Assembly (NCBI GenBank): GCA_947456055.1
Contig: CANGSR010000003.1
Location: 1-48,580, forward strand
DNA from: Chitinophagaceae bacterium
Lineage (GTDB): Bacteria > Bacteroidota > Bacteroidia > Chitinophagales > Chitinophagaceae
DNA: 48,580 nt
Direction of reading: 5' to 3'
The notes under the pieces: generated by a model
Databases searched by the model: none
What the model was told of the DNA's origin: nothing
What the model saw: only the letters and a program-made list of their open reading frames with translations
Shown: positions 37,831 to 48,580 of the stretch, one piece after another
How positions within the stretch are numbered: position 1 is the stretch's first letter
Layout of the letters: every line of letters starts with the position of its first letter
Made by a program: the position numbers and the translations under genes

Positions 37831-38934
37831 CTACCCTCCTCCTAACCACATCACAGGCTTTTCCACCACCATACGTAACAGATAAGCAGATAACACACAG
37901 GCAACTACGCAGATAACCATCATCACATTTCCCGAAACAGGAATCTGCCAATGTGCAGCAATATTTTGGGTAACATGTATTACTCCCTTATGGATAAGGT
38001 AAAGACTATAGGATATTGTAGCTATAAAGGTGGTAATCTTCGATTGCCACTTATACAATAAGCTACCAGCACTTATTGCCCCTACAACGATTGCCCCATA
38101 CCCCAGGGCAACCACAGCAAATCCCCAAACCGATGCAGAATAGGTGAACTGGTCATTACACAAAAATCAGGCACCGGTCAACAGGCCCAATCCCATCATC
38201 AGCCATAGGTTACCATATTTGCTTATTCGCCTCCAGGTATCGGGGGCATATTGGTAAAATGCTGCAATGGCTACCCCTATTACTAATCCATCAAGCCGGG
38301 TATAAGTAGGATAATAAATACTCTGGTACCAGTTCACACCAAAGTCATCACTATCAACGTGTAAATTATTCCAAATCAGCTGCCTCAAAATCATAGAGGT
38401 TAGAAGCATAATTGATAAGAGAACAACCCATTTTTTAATTGTAGTGCAATAGCCCATTAGGATAATTACCAAAGGCAACAACAAGTAAAAATGTTCCTCT
38501 ACACATAGCGACCATGCATGAGAAAAAGTACCAAACGTTCTAACATTTAGTCCCAGGTTCTGGGTAAATGTTAGGTATCGCCACACAGGTAAAAATTTTT
38601 CCCGTTCATGAAAGGCTGGTAGGAAATAATATAGCCCAACCACTACCCAGAACGCAGGCATTATTCGTAGAAATCGCTTTATGAAAAAGGTCTTCAAAGT
38701 AATATGCCCTGTCTTTTTCATTTCGCCAAACAACTGTGAAGCTATCAGGAATCCGCTTAAAACAAAAAACAAGTCTACACCAGTCCACCCAAAACCTGAA
38801 AACTCGGGCAGCCATTCTGGATGTCCAAACATGGGCATCTGGTAATGATACAGGAGTACCATCAGGATAGCCAATGCCCGCAAATGGTCTAGTCCATAGA
38901 GTTTATTTTCGGGTTGTTTTGGCAATGCAGACAT
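37831..38934 (-). pseudogene. Acyltransferase family 3 (OafA/YrhL-like), split by an in-frame TGA
   Basis: 38934 'LYGLDHLRALAILMVLLYHYQMPMFG...GVDLFFVLSGFLI' reads in frame through TGA (38164-38169 region: LGLLTGA*FLCNDQFTYSASVWGF) into 37831..38163. Confidence 0.85.
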
Positions 38935-39155
38935 TCCTCCAAATGTAGTATTTATGTATATGCCTATTGTATTTGTTTTGTAAATACCCAGAATCCCTAT
39001 TAATAATTTGACTGGTTCAAAAGGGACACACTCTCGTTATAATACCTTGTTTTGATTTCCCCCATTATTATTAAAGCACTGATGCCAATTAGAATTAATA
39101 GTCTACATTTACGCCTTACCGGACATTACATATTATTAATTATATTTACTTATTT

Positions 39156-39800
39156 ATGAAAAAAGGGTTGAAGTGGTTGCTGGGTATTTTGCTTTTTTTG
39201 GGAATCATTGTAGCTGTACTTTATGTAATTCGGCAAAACCAAATTAAAACATTCAATGCTAAGTTCATCCCTGCACAATACGAAACCCAACAATCAATAT
39301 TGGCTTATGCACATGAGAAAAGTATTCCCGGTGAAATACTCGTGGCAAAAGACACAGCAGGATACGCTACTGTAAGACACTTATTTTCGCCCGGAACTAT
39401 TTTCATATTAGATGCTAAAATGAAAATAGTAGATATTAACTATGGTAACTACAAAGGCTCGTGTTACTTTGACATTGCTAAGTATATATGTGATGATTTC
39501 AATTTTACAAAAAGCAAATACACACATGCTATTACAGATACAAGTTTCATAACCGATTTAACTTCATCCACCCAATTTATTACAGACTTTACATGGGAAA
39601 AAGCCCAAGGGTATGATTATATAGTTTGCTTTTGTTGGGCAAAATGGATGATCACATCATATACCAACGAAGGTGCAGTGCAACAAATATCAGATTGTAT
39701 CAGAAAGAATACTAAAAGAAAAATTCTTCTTGTGTCTGTCAATTCAGATTGTGTAACACCTTGGTTTCCATCAACTGTTGAATTACCAGCAAGCAGATAA
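39156..39800 (+). CDS. Hypothetical membrane-anchored protein
   Basis: 'MKKGLKWLLGILLFLGIIVAVLYVIRQN' TM anchor; no recognised domain. Confidence 0.65.
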   Translation: MKKGLKWLLGILLFLGIIVAVLYVIRQNQIKTFNAKFIPAQYETQQSILAYAHEKSIPGEILVAKDTAGYATVRHLFSPGTIFILDAKMKIVDINYGNYKGSCYFDIAKYICDDFNFTKSKYTHAITDTSFITDLTSSTQFITDFTWEKAQGYDYIVCFCWAKWMITSYTNEGAVQQISDCIRKNTKRKILLVSVNSDCVTPWFPSTVELPASR

Positions 39801-39931
39801 AGCGCAATCCTATCATATAAGAATAAAATCGTAGAATTAATAGTAAATTAATAAATCACCTGTAAATTTCTGTAGGTATTGACTCATCCTCAGTGCTTTT
39901 CAGCCATGCTTCGTTTATCCATCCAAACCTG

Positions 39932-39939
39932 TACTTTTG
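39932..39939 (+). promoter_or_regulatory. Putative -7 element TACTTTTG of glnS
   Basis: TAnnTTTG match about 20 bp upstream of the ATG. Confidence 0.4.
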
Positions 39940-39959
39940 CAGTATAGAAACAACACCCA

Positions 39960-41627
39960 ATGAGCGAAGAAAAGTCACTTAATTTTTTGGAAGAAATTAT
40001 TGAAGATGATATAAAAGCCGGTACCCATGCGGGCAGGGTTCATACCCGTTTCCCACCCGAGCCTAATGGTTATTTACATATTGGCCATGCTACTTCTATT
40101 TGTCTCAACTTCGGACTGGCTAAAAAATACAATGGTAAATGCAACCTGCGTTTTGATGATACCAACCCGGTAACCGAAGAAACCGAGTATGTAGAAAGTA
40201 TAAAAGCTGATATCAAGTGGCTAGGCTTCCAATGGGATAATGAGTTTTATGCATCCGACTACTTCGAAAAACTATACGGTTTTGCTGTAGCCCTAATCAA
40301 AAAAGGTCTGGCTTATGTAGATGATAGTACTGCCGAAGAAATAGCTGCTACCAAAGGAAACCTGGTTACTCCGGGTATCAATAGCCCTTACCGGGATAGA
40401 ACTATTGAAGAAAACCTTCGCCTGTTTGAAGAAATGCGAGCAGGTAAATATAAAGACGGCGAAAAAACGCTCCGAGCCAAAGTAGATATGGCCCAGCCCA
40501 ACCTGCTTTTGCGTGACCCCCTAATGTACCGTATTAAGCATGAGCACCACCACCGCACTGGTGATGCCTGGTGCATCTACCCTATGTACGATTTTGCACA
40601 TGGGCAGAGCGATAGTATTGAGGAGATTACCCATTCTATTTGTACACTTGAGTTTATACACCACCGCCCGCTTTACAATTGGTTTATTGAGCAGTTGGGT
40701 ATCTTCCCTTCACACCAGTATGAGTTTGCACGCCGCAACCTTACCTTTACGGTAATGAGTAAGCGCAAATTGCTGCAACTGGTCAACGAAAACCACGTAG
40801 CCGGCTGGGACGACCCACGTATGCCCACCATCAGTGGTATGCGCCGCAGGGGTTATCCACCAGAGGCATTACGTCAGTTTAGTGATACCATAGGTATAGC
40901 CAAGCGTGAAAATATTGTTGACGTGGGCTTGCTTGAGTTTTGCGTTCGTGAGCACCTCAACAAAACATCATCACGTGTTATGGCAGTGCTTGACCCGGTG
41001 AAACTAGTGGTAACCAATTACCCTGAAGGTACTGAAGATGTTTTTGATATTGAAAACAACCCCGAAGACCCTAATGGTGGTACCCGCAAAGTACCTTTCA
41101 GCCGTGAGTTATGGATAGAGCGTGAAGACTTTATGGAAGAAGCACCTAAAAAATTCTTCCGCCTTGCACCTGGTAATAATGTGCGCCTGAAAGGTGCATA
41201 TATTGTGAAATGTACAGGTTGCCTAAAGGATACTGATGGTAACATAACAGAAATACATTGCACCTACCTTCCCGAGAGCAAAAGTGGCAATGATACCAGC
41301 GGACTAACCGTAAAGGGAACCATCCACTGGGTAAGCATACCACATGCCAAAACAGCCGAAGTGCGCATGTACGACCGCCTCTTCAGGGTTGAAGACCCAT
41401 CAAACGAAGATGGCAATTTTAAAGATTACATCAACCCCGATTCTATGCACGTGCTCAATTCTGTATTTATAGAACCTGCCCTTGCCAATGCGAATGCCGG
41501 AGATAAAGTACAGTTTATGCGCAAAGGATACTTCTGTGTAGACCGGGATAGTACCCCTGAAAAGCTAGTATTCAATCGCACGGTAACGCTCAAAGATGCC
41601 TGGGCTAAAGAACAAAGAAAAGCCTGA
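39960..41627 (+). CDS. glnS: Glutaminyl-tRNA synthetase
   Basis: '[28 protein letters not shown]', '[30 protein letters not shown]', '[14 protein letters not shown]'. Confidence 0.98.
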   Translation: MSEEKSLNFLEEIIEDDIKAGTHAGRVHTRFPPEPNGYLHIGHATSICLNFGLAKKYNGKCNLRFDDTNPVTEETEYVESIKADIKWLGFQWDNEFYASDYFEKLYGFAVALIKKGLAYVDDSTAEEIAATKGNLVTPGINSPYRDRTIEENLRLFEEMRAGKYKDGEKTLRAKVDMAQPNLLLRDPLMYRIKHEHHHRTGDAWCIYPMYDFAHGQSDSIEEITHSICTLEFIHHRPLYNWFIEQLGIFPSHQYEFARRNLTFTVMSKRKLLQLVNENHVAGWDDPRMPTISGMRRRGYPPEALRQFSDTIGIAKRENIVDVGLLEFCVREHLNKTSSRVMAVLDPVKLVVTNYPEGTEDVFDIENNPEDPNGGTRKVPFSRELWIEREDFMEEAPKKFFRLAPGNNVRLKGAYIVKCTGCLKDTDGNITEIHCTYLPESKSGNDTSGLTVKGTIHWVSIPHAKTAEVRMYDRLFRVEDPSNEDGNFKDYINPDSMHVLNSVFIEPALANANAGDKVQFMRKGYFCVDRDSTPEKLVFNRTVTLKDAWAKEQRKA

Positions 41628-41628
41628 T

Positions 41629-41669
41629 AAAACGATAAAGCCACTCTGATAGGGTGGCTTTATCGTTTT
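41629..41669. terminator. Bidirectional rho-independent terminator after glnS
   Basis: AAAACGATAAAGCCAC tctgatagg GTGGCTTTATCGTTTT, 16-bp perfect stem with flanking A/T tracts. Confidence 0.92.
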
Positions 41670-41692
41670 ATATCATTCACATCAACAATAGT

Positions 41693-43738
41693 CTAATCCT
41701 TTTTATTCAGTTCGCAACTTTTACCGGCTTTTATTAATTCATATTGTTCCGTAAGCCACTTTGATAAAGCAATCCCATATTCTTTACGTTTTTGTATTGT
41801 CCAATTTGCAATATAAGTCGTTGAATGATTTGTCAACTGATCAATTTCATATATATAATCATCGCAATTTAGGTACTCGTTGTTTGTGCCTGGGGCTGAA
41901 CTAGCATTTTTATTCTTCTTGAAATCGGTAAGCCCATTGGCATAAAACCTGAATGTTGTATCGCTTTTATTTATCAGTAATGATTTGACAATGTTTCCAT
42001 TTAAAAATCTATGTGGTAAAAATCCACTTTTATTTATTATACCCTCAGCTAATTTTTTAGCCTTCAGTTCATTTAAGTTTAATAAATCTTCTACTGCAAA
42101 TGGGTAATAATAAGTACCATCACAATCTTTAAGTATACTCCCTAGCGCATCCAGGTGCCTATTATAATGCGCTTTATCAAATTTTAATAGGTATAGCGAA
42201 GTCCAAAAACGAACCCACTTATCATTTGGATTTTTTTGCCATTTTATAACAGCCCTAATATCATTTTCATTACCTGTACTTAATTTGTACATTACTTCGG
42301 CTATTCTTCCATCTGCTCCTACTTCATCAAAATTTTTTGACTTTATAGTTCCTAACCTCTTAACCAAAATCTTAGTAATACTTGAATCTTTGGTTTTTAA
42401 TGACTTTGTCAAGCCTGCACTAAATTCATTCCAGTCATTTGTTTCTAATAGAAGTTTATGGAGTCGCTGCTTTTATGTTAAGCCTGCATTTTCGTTGCAC
42501 CATTTTATATATTGCTTTATTTTCTGCTTTTTGATTATTGGATTCAATCTATTAAATGAATCAGGAACCATAAAGTGAATATTAGTTATATGATAGACTA
42601 AATCCTCAATTACTTTATTGAAATAATGTAAATTTCTGTATCCGGCGAAGTCACGGAAATAAGTATAGGTAGGTATATAGCAAGTATCCATAAAATATGG
42701 CAATAACTGAACAGCTTCAGCCATTGAAAGTTTCATTTTTAGAATTTCATGGTATGGATTGATGACATTGTATTTCGTTTCACCCTTAAAATAACTCACA
42801 TTTTGTTTTTCCATACTATCGCATGAAATTGAGTTTTGGGGATAAAAATAAGAAATACCACCAGGTTGATCTATTTGAATGATATTCAGTAAATGAATTC
42901 TATCTGCTAGAAATGCTATTTTAGCACTCCTACTCATACCCAATTTCATGATTTGCCATGTTAATGTATTGGGGATAGTAAAGCTTTTGAAATCACCTGT
43001 TCTTGATTTTAGTTGATTATATAACTTAATCGCTGTTTCCTGATATTCAAATTTTTTGAAGACAGAACTGGATAAATGAGCTCCATAGATTGCAGAAAAT
43101 TCATAATTACGCCAGATACTATATGCTGATAACATTTCATTGTAATAAAGAAAACCAAACCAATCAGCGATTGGGAAACCAAACATTTTGTTTTCAGCCT
43201 TGTAGTGATGATATGTACGGGCTTCGTTCGAAAATAGCTGTTGACATAAAGTGTAATTTTTGCATTTATATGTCCATAATGCTACTAAGCATACCGGAAT
43301 ATAGTTTTGTCCACAATAAGCAGATCCTATCCTAATGTGAACTGGAACTATTTGGTCAGAATATGTATTTATTTGTTCCAGAATTGCTTCATTAGTATTG
43401 CATGGAGTCAATTTTTCAATTACCACTTTTTTAATGTTCAATCTCTGACCTGTAAGCTCTAGGAAGTGATAGTCCTTGGGTGTTTCTTGCACTAACCATC
43501 CAGAAAATCTTTCTCTATATCCATACTTGTTCTTTTTTACCTCAACGCTGTACAATGTCATGGAAGGAGTCAAAGAATCCAAACAACATCTCTCTATCTC
43601 CCTCAATAAGGGTAAATAATATCTAATCTGCCCCTTAGCCGCAACCGGGCTCTTTACAATGAACAGCAGAAGAAATAGTGGGTAAAATCTGGTAAGCAAC
43701 AGATTTAATAACCTACGGATATAAGGTATAGTGCGCAT
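41693..43738 (-). pseudogene. Large secreted hypothetical protein interrupted by in-frame TAA
   Basis: ORF 42473..43738 ends 'CNENAGLT*' and the same frame continues 'KQRLHKLLLETNDWNEFSAGLTKSLKTKD...' into 41693..42412 (60 nt between the ORF limits, divisible by 3). Confidence 0.7.
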
Positions 43739-43802
43739 GTATGCAAGATTTATACTTAAATATACACACTATTTTATACCATATTATTGGAGGAAAAATT
43801 AT

Positions 43803-44273
43803 TTATTTCAGATTAACCTTAGATTTTACCAGCCGCTCATCCATCTGCAATGCCCGCTCCGATTTGATTTTTACTTTCCCAAAATCCGCATGCCTGGGGT
43901 TGAGCAGAATATTATATTCCTCCATCATCAATACTGATGGAACAGCCATTGCCATATATTTACCTGACTGGATAAAATTATCTCCTATCAACCTCAAGTA
44001 ATCGGGTGCAGGGCTTTGGTGCCAATCAGGTGGCAAATGATCAGGTGGATAATAGTATATTGAATTATCGGGTAGATCAATAGATACCATGCAATACCCA
44101 CTGGGTGGTATGATACCCATATGCACCACAGCTTCCAGCAGGGCCAGGCCTCTGTTCTGGGCCGTATACACCATATAGGTATCCCTATTGTTCCACCTGC
44201 CACCATATAGGGCCGCACCCTTGCCACTTAGGTCTTTAATATACCTGCAATCGCTTATCCTGTATACTAACAT
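43803..44273 (-). CDS. RES-domain toxin
   Basis: 'LVYRISDCRYIKDLSGKGAALYGGRWNNRDTYMVYTAQNRGLALLEAVVHMG'. Confidence 0.93.
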   Translation of the reverse strand: MLVYRISDCRYIKDLSGKGAALYGGRWNNRDTYMVYTAQNRGLALLEAVVHMGIIPPSGYCMVSIDLPDNSIYYYPPDHLPPDWHQSPAPDYLRLIGDNFIQSGKYMAMAVPSVLMMEEYNILLNPRHADFGKVKIKSERALQMDERLVKSKVNLK

Positions 44274-44278
44274 CCTAC

Positions 44279-44851
44279 CTATGCAAAAATACCATGCTCT
44301 ATTCTTCCCAGTTCATCCTGTATCATCCTAATACCTATTGAGGTATCCAGGTATTCCTTAGGCTTTTTATTACCAAATGGCACCAACCTGGTATTCATCC
44401 ATTCCCTGAAATTTTCAAGGCTGCCAAACACTTCTTCCCCCCTGCCATATAGCTTTGCCATTTCCACCATCCGTTCACTTTGGTCTTGCGATAGCTTTTG
44501 GCCTGCCGTATACCTCCTTAATGTACGGTCTGATGTATGAACTATTGAGGCCATTTCGGTAAGGGTAAGGTCGGTTATTTCCATCAGGTTATCCATTGCC
44601 TGCTTGGGTATGCCAGTTCTTATGATATTGATGAAATCTGTTTCACTTTTCACGCCTGCAAAATCTCTTTTACCTACCATGCCCATCATACCTATTGTTT
44701 TCTGGGTAGTATAGGGCATGGTTATATAGAGTGGTGCTGCTTCTTCTACCATTGGCAATGGTGTATGCTCTACTTTTGGGTAGCTCTTTTCTTGGGCTTT
44801 GGACGTCTTTTCTTCCATATTATCGGAATTATGACACAAATTTACGGTCAT
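44279..44851 (-). CDS. Xre-type (MbcA/ParS/DUF2384) antitoxin
   Basis: 'LTEMASIVHTSDRTLRRYTAGQKLSQDQSERMVEMAKLYGRGEEVFGSLENFREWMNTRLVPFGNKKPKEYLDTSIGIRMIQDELGRIEHGIFA'. Confidence 0.93.
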   Translation of the reverse strand: MTVNLCHNSDNMEEKTSKAQEKSYPKVEHTPLPMVEEAAPLYITMPYTTQKTIGMMGMVGKRDFAGVKSETDFINIIRTGIPKQAMDNLMEITDLTLTEMASIVHTSDRTLRRYTAGQKLSQDQSERMVEMAKLYGRGEEVFGSLENFREWMNTRLVPFGNKKPKEYLDTSIGIRMIQDELGRIEHGIFA

Positions 44852-44869
44852 TTGTCCGGTTTTCCAAAT

Positions 44870-45250
44870 TTATCTTCCCGCCACCATACTTATTTCCACT
44901 TTTACTCCTTTTGGTAGTCCTGATACTTGCACTGTTTCCCGGGCTGGGGCATCTGTGGTAAAGTATTTACCATAAACTTCGTTTACCTGTGGGAACTGGC
45001 CCATATCCATCAGGAAGATGGTGGTCTTTAAGATATTTGAGAAATCCAAACCTGCTTCTGTCAATATTGCTTTTAGGTTCTCCATTACCTGTGTGGTTTC
45101 GTCTTTTATATCTCCTTCCACCAGGTTCCCTGTTTTTGGGTCTATAGGTATCTGGCCCGATATGAAGAGCATATTTCCATATTCTACTGCCTGATTATAT
45201 GGCCCTATTGGGGCAGGTGCGTTATTTGTATTAATGATTTTCTTTTCCAT
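44870..45250 (-). CDS. ridA: RidA family reactive intermediate deaminase
   Basis: 'NAPAPIGPYNQAVEYGNMLFISGQIPIDPKTG...QVMENLKAILTEAGLDFSNILKTTIFL...ARETVQVSGLPKGVKVEISMVA'. Confidence 0.96.
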   Translation of the reverse strand: MEKKIINTNNAPAPIGPYNQAVEYGNMLFISGQIPIDPKTGNLVEGDIKDETTQVMENLKAILTEAGLDFSNILKTTIFLMDMGQFPQVNEVYGKYFTTDAPARETVQVSGLPKGVKVEISMVAGR

Positions 45251-45273
45251 GATTGCAAAAGTAGCGAACGTCT

Positions 45274-45281
45274 TACATTTG
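45274..45281 (+). promoter_or_regulatory. -7 element TACATTTG of tsaB with TTG about 19 bp upstream
   Basis: TAnnTTTG match, 10 nt before the ATG at 45292. Confidence 0.5.
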
Positions 45282-45291
45282 TACCCTATTT

Positions 45292-45960
45292 ATGAAATAC
45301 TTATTACACATTGATACTTCTACCGATTTGGGAACTGTGGCTATTGGAGGCGATGGCGAGTTGATTGCCATTAAGAATAATGAAGGCGGAAGAAACCATG
45401 CAGCTACTATCAATCTATTAATTGAAGATTTGCTGGCTGTAGCTGGCCTTAAGTTCAGTGATTTGAGTGGGGTGGTAGTTTGTGCTGGGCCTGGGTCTTA
45501 TACAGGTCTGCGTATAGGCATGGCAACTGCCAAGGGATTATGCTATGCGCTTGATATTCCTCTATTTTTACACAACAGACTTACCCTTTTGGCTTATCAG
45601 TCATGGAAGGTTCACCAACAAGAATTTGATAATAATGCAGCTTTATTGGTGGCTCGTGAAAAAGAATACTTTTTTGCTGTTTATGACAATAATTTCAACT
45701 GCATCATTAATCCTCAACACATAGTTGAAAAACAATACAATGAACTAATTAGCGATTTTTCTCGTGTTTTTTTGATAACTGATGTTCAGGATTCCGAATT
45801 TGATAAACTTTCAGTTAATATTGCCAAAAGTGACAAAAATATTACAATTGACGTGAAAATGTGGGTATATTATAGTTTTATTTGCTTTACCGAAGGCAAG
45901 GCAGAAAATCTATTTTTATCCGAACCTTTTTATCTAAAACAAGTTTATACTCATAACTAA
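45292..45960 (+). CDS. tsaB: tRNA threonylcarbamoyladenosine biosynthesis protein TsaB
   Basis: 'LLHIDTSTDLGTVAIGGDGE...NHAATINLLIEDLLAVAGLKFSDLSGVVVCAGPGSYTGLRIGMATAKGLCYALDIPL'. Confidence 0.95.
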   Translation: MKYLLHIDTSTDLGTVAIGGDGELIAIKNNEGGRNHAATINLLIEDLLAVAGLKFSDLSGVVVCAGPGSYTGLRIGMATAKGLCYALDIPLFLHNRLTLLAYQSWKVHQQEFDNNAALLVAREKEYFFAVYDNNFNCIINPQHIVEKQYNELISDFSRVFLITDVQDSEFDKLSVNIAKSDKNITIDVKMWVYYSFICFTEGKAENLFLSEPFYLKQVYTHN

Positions 45961-46156
45961 ATGAATGTCAATTACTTACGCACACAGTATCGATTTTATT
46001 TTTATACTTTAACATGACATTAACAAGATTGTTTCAGTTTTAAAGTTTCATATCTCCATATTTGCGTATGTTTGCAGAATATTCATATAGATTATATCAT
46101 AAGGGTATATAGCGAATCAATATTTTTTTATCAATTAACATCGTAAAATTAAATTA

Positions 46157-46522
46157 ATGGAAACGGTATCAGCAAACACTCTGGTAATTCGGAAAAGCGA
46201 AGGTTCTAGCGAACAAATTAAATTAGATTACGTAGCTGTTAAAAACGCAGCTATGACATTAAGGGCAATCAATCACAAATTGCGTCAGCAGATTGTTAAG
46301 TTGCTTGAGGAAAACAAACGTATGAATGTTACTGACATCTACGTAAAATTACGTTTAGAGCAATCAGTTGCTTCTCAACATCTTGCCATCTTACGTCGTG
46401 CGAATATTGTGATTACTGAGCGTGATGGTAAATTCATTCACTATGCACTTAACCATGCTCGTATTGCTGCTGTTGCTAAGTTCGTTAACGAACTAGTTCA
46501 CTCTGAAGAGAGCGGTAACTAA
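46157..46522 (+). CDS. ArsR-family winged-helix transcriptional regulator
   Basis: 'LRAINHKLRQQIVKLLEENKRMNVTDIYVKLRLEQSVASQHLAILRRANIVITERDGKFIHYALN'. Confidence 0.9.
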   Translation: METVSANTLVIRKSEGSSEQIKLDYVAVKNAAMTLRAINHKLRQQIVKLLEENKRMNVTDIYVKLRLEQSVASQHLAILRRANIVITERDGKFIHYALNHARIAAVAKFVNELVHSEESGN

Positions 46523-46543
46523 TTTTTAAAGTTATTTTTCTAC

Positions 46544-46574
46544 AAAATAGTCCCGGCAAAACCGGGACTATTTT
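46544..46574. terminator. Rho-independent terminator after the ArsR-type gene
   Basis: AAAATAGTCCCGG caaaa CCGGGACTATTTT perfect 13-bp stem. Confidence 0.92.
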
Positions 46575-46605
46575 ATTTTATACATCTTTTGATTGTGCTT
46601 TCTTT

Positions 46606-47205
46606 TTATTTACCCGCCTTAATAGTCTCCCAGGTGGTAAATAAACTCTCTTGTGTTGGCCGGTCAGCAGGTAGTTCAGATAGGGGTTCACATTGCGCCA
46701 GACTTGTTTGGCAATCATAGGGTAACATTTGGTAAAGTCTTGTTCCCTTTGTTTTCCATGCTATCATTTCATCACTTACCTGCTTAATAACCTTCCCAGG
46801 ATTACCTACTACCAGTGACCTGGCAGGTATAATAGTTTTAGCAGCTACAAATGTCATTGCACCTATTATACTTTCATCGCCTATTTCGGCCTCATCCATT
46901 AGCACAGCATTCATACCTACCAACACATTCCTGCCCACATTTGCACCATGCACTATAGCCCCATGGCCTATATGGGCTCCTTCCTTAAGTGTGATAGTAA
47001 TACCCGGAAACATATGTATGGTACAGTTTTCCTGCACATTACAACCATCTTCAATCACTATTCCACCCCAGTCGCCCCTTATGGCAGCTCCTGGTCCCAC
47101 ATATACATCTTTACCAATTATTACATTACCCGTAACCGCAGCCTGCGGATGAACATAAGATGAAGGATGAACAACAGGTATAAAACCCTTAAATGAATAG
47201 AACAT
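46606..47205 (-). CDS. paaY: PaaY-like gamma-carbonic-anhydrase/hexapeptide protein
   Basis: 'GFIPVVHPSSYVHPQAAVTGNVIIGKDVYVGPGAAIRGDWGGIVIEDGCNVQENCTIHMFPG...AHIGHGAIVHGA'. Confidence 0.8.
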   Translation of the reverse strand: MFYSFKGFIPVVHPSSYVHPQAAVTGNVIIGKDVYVGPGAAIRGDWGGIVIEDGCNVQENCTIHMFPGITITLKEGAHIGHGAIVHGANVGRNVLVGMNAVLMDEAEIGDESIIGAMTFVAAKTIIPARSLVVGNPGKVIKQVSDEMIAWKTKGTRLYQMLPYDCQTSLAQCEPLSELPADRPTQESLFTTWETIKAGK

Positions 47206-47296
47206 AACCTACCAAAGGTAAAAAAAAGCGGCTTTCAATAGATACTGAATGACCTAATTCAAAAAATATAGGATACCAAAATTGTGAACATTATGA

Positions 47297-47710
47297 TTAA
47301 TAGGTAAATGTAGGCACAAAAACCGTTTCAGAATCCTGTTTTGAGAGCGTCCAGTTAAGGCCACCCTTTACCTTCGCAGCATAAATTACGTGATAACCCT
47401 GAGCATATATATAATACAGCCCCTTTGTTAAGCCCCTAAAAGTAGCAACCGGTATTGTATCAACCATATGTACCCACGCCGAATCATCATAACTTACGCC
47501 TGCCGCAGGTGCATCAAGGGTGCCATATTTAATAAATATCTTGCAGGTATCTACATACAAGTTAGCGTGTTCTGGTATAATACTTAATACACCATTGCCC
47601 CCCTTACCACCACCTGAAATTGGATTCTGTGGTTTTTCGCAACTTCCCAACACCATCAGCAATATGAAAACTATAAAAGCTACATTCTTCATAGTATCAA
47701 AATTACTCAA
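47297..47710 (-). CDS. Hypothetical lipoprotein
   Basis: 'VFILLMVLGSCEKPQN' lipobox. Confidence 0.65.
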   Translation of the reverse strand: MSNFDTMKNVAFIVFILLMVLGSCEKPQNPISGGGKGGNGVLSIIPEHANLYVDTCKIFIKYGTLDAPAAGVSYDDSAWVHMVDTIPVATFRGLTKGLYYIYAQGYHVIYAAKVKGGLNWTLSKQDSETVFVPTFTY

Positions 47711-47921
47711 TTTTACTCTAAATATTTGGAGCCTGAAAAATAAAAATTGGAAAGGCGAGTGATCTCAAAATAGATCCATATTACTTATAGTTGGAGAATT
47801 ACCCAACATAATATTTACATACTAGCTTCAATTATATTTGATACAAATATTACAATGTAAATTTGGGACTGCATCCTATTCTCCCCTAACTTTACAATAA
47901 TTAAATCTTGTTTAAGAAATT

Positions 47922-48293
47922 TTGAAACAACTGGTTGCCATATTGGTTATTATAGGTGTTCTGTTACAATCCTTAAGTACGGTTGTAATAGTAGCCCAAT
48001 ATATGGCTAATAAGGACTACATAGCCAAAAACCTTTGCGAAAACCGGGATAAACCCCAAATGCATTGTGATGGTAAATGTTGCCTGAAAAAGAAACTGGC
48101 AAAAGAAGCCAAACAAAACTCGCCCACCCCACGAAACCAGAAAAACCAACAAGTAGTTACCCTTTTTTTTTCTGACTATAAGTTGAATTTACAAAGCCAT
48201 TCATTTTCTATAGTTGCTGAAAAGTACTTCAGTTACAATGAGCTGGGAACAGCTAATTTCCATCATTCAGTTTTCCATCCCCCCACGGTTTAA
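47922..48293 (+). CDS. Small membrane protein with Cys/His motif (CENRDKPQMHCDGKCCLKKKL)
   Basis: N-terminal TM; TTG start; conserved-looking cysteine cluster. Confidence 0.6.
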   Translation: MKQLVAILVIIGVLLQSLSTVVIVAQYMANKDYIAKNLCENRDKPQMHCDGKCCLKKKLAKEAKQNSPTPRNQKNQQVVTLFFSDYKLNLQSHSFSIVAEKYFSYNELGTANFHHSVFHPPTV

Positions 48294-48398
48294 TCAATTT
48301 TAAAGTATTGGGCTGCCACAAAATATTGTAGGTAGCTAATCCATTTGTGTACATATCCATTGTACCGCAATCCCCTTTTACCTAAAATTGAATTAAAC

Positions 48399-48580
48399 AT
48401 GAAACTGAGCAAATTAGTCTTGCTTGGCTGTTGCATGATATCTGTAATCAGTTATGGCAGGCAGACAAGAGACAATCAATTGAATAATGATGAAATAGTA
48501 GATACCACTACTTGCGGGCCCTCTTGCAATTGTAGCCAAAGTCAAACTCCGTTGGGCATCATGACCGACCATATACACCC
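48399..48580 (+). CDS. N-terminus of a secreted protein running off the window
   Basis: ATG at 48399: MKLSKLVLLGCCMISVISYGRQTRDNQLNNDEIVDTTTCGPSCNCSQSQTPLGIMTDHIHP; open to the edge. Confidence 0.6.
   Translation, partial: MKLSKLVLLGCCMISVISYGRQTRDNQLNNDEIVDTTTCGPSCNCSQSQTPLGIMTDHIH

Noticed and set aside
37831-38934. Genome-wide TGA recoding (Trp or selenocysteine)
   Set aside because: Other genes use TGA as a normal stop, no other internal TGA was seen in well-recognised genes, and the second split gene uses TAA; nonsense mutation or error is simpler.
1-48580. rRNA or tRNA genes
   Set aside because: No rRNA-like or convincing cloverleaf tRNA sequence was noticed; a tRNAscan/Infernal run would be needed to be sure.

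Overview
Window from a Bacteroidota-type genome (inferred from the TTTG-N19-21-TAnnTTTG promoters, BIG_2 surface repeats, LytS/LytTR cluster and gene families). The left edge holds most of a giant minus-strand BIG_2-repeat surface protein that runs off the window. Housekeeping genes include a UvrD-like helicase-nuclease, omega-amidase, photolyase, xseAB, dihydroorotase, a MutS-like protein, glnS, ridA, tsaB, two gamma-carbonic-anhydrase/PaaY hexapeptide proteins and a PaaE-like reductase. Between them lie several accessory blocks: a two-gene HEPN-like locus, an addiction-module relic, a PIN-domain two-gene locus, a decayed IS1595/ISXO2 transposase beside a possible second IS end, a compact Mu-like early module with no transposase or virion genes (S24 repressor, MuB-like ATPase, DnaA-domain-IV protein, Gam, DUF4406), a Fic gene preceded by nine 24-bp tandem repeats, an AlbA_2/HATPase gene bracketed by two arrays of 9/11-bp iterons, a HipBA pair and an Xre-RES pair. 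The strongest leads for something undescribed are the two repeat-array loci: AlbA_2, where the upstream array abuts a Bacteroidota promoter and the downstream array begins at the stop codon; and Fic, with exact 24-bp periodicity ending at the promoter. Next are 21-bp-phased putative LytTR operators and the MuA-less Mu-like module. Two genes (an acyltransferase and a large secreted protein) are split by single in-frame stop codons. All calls are from reading the sequence; no database search was run.
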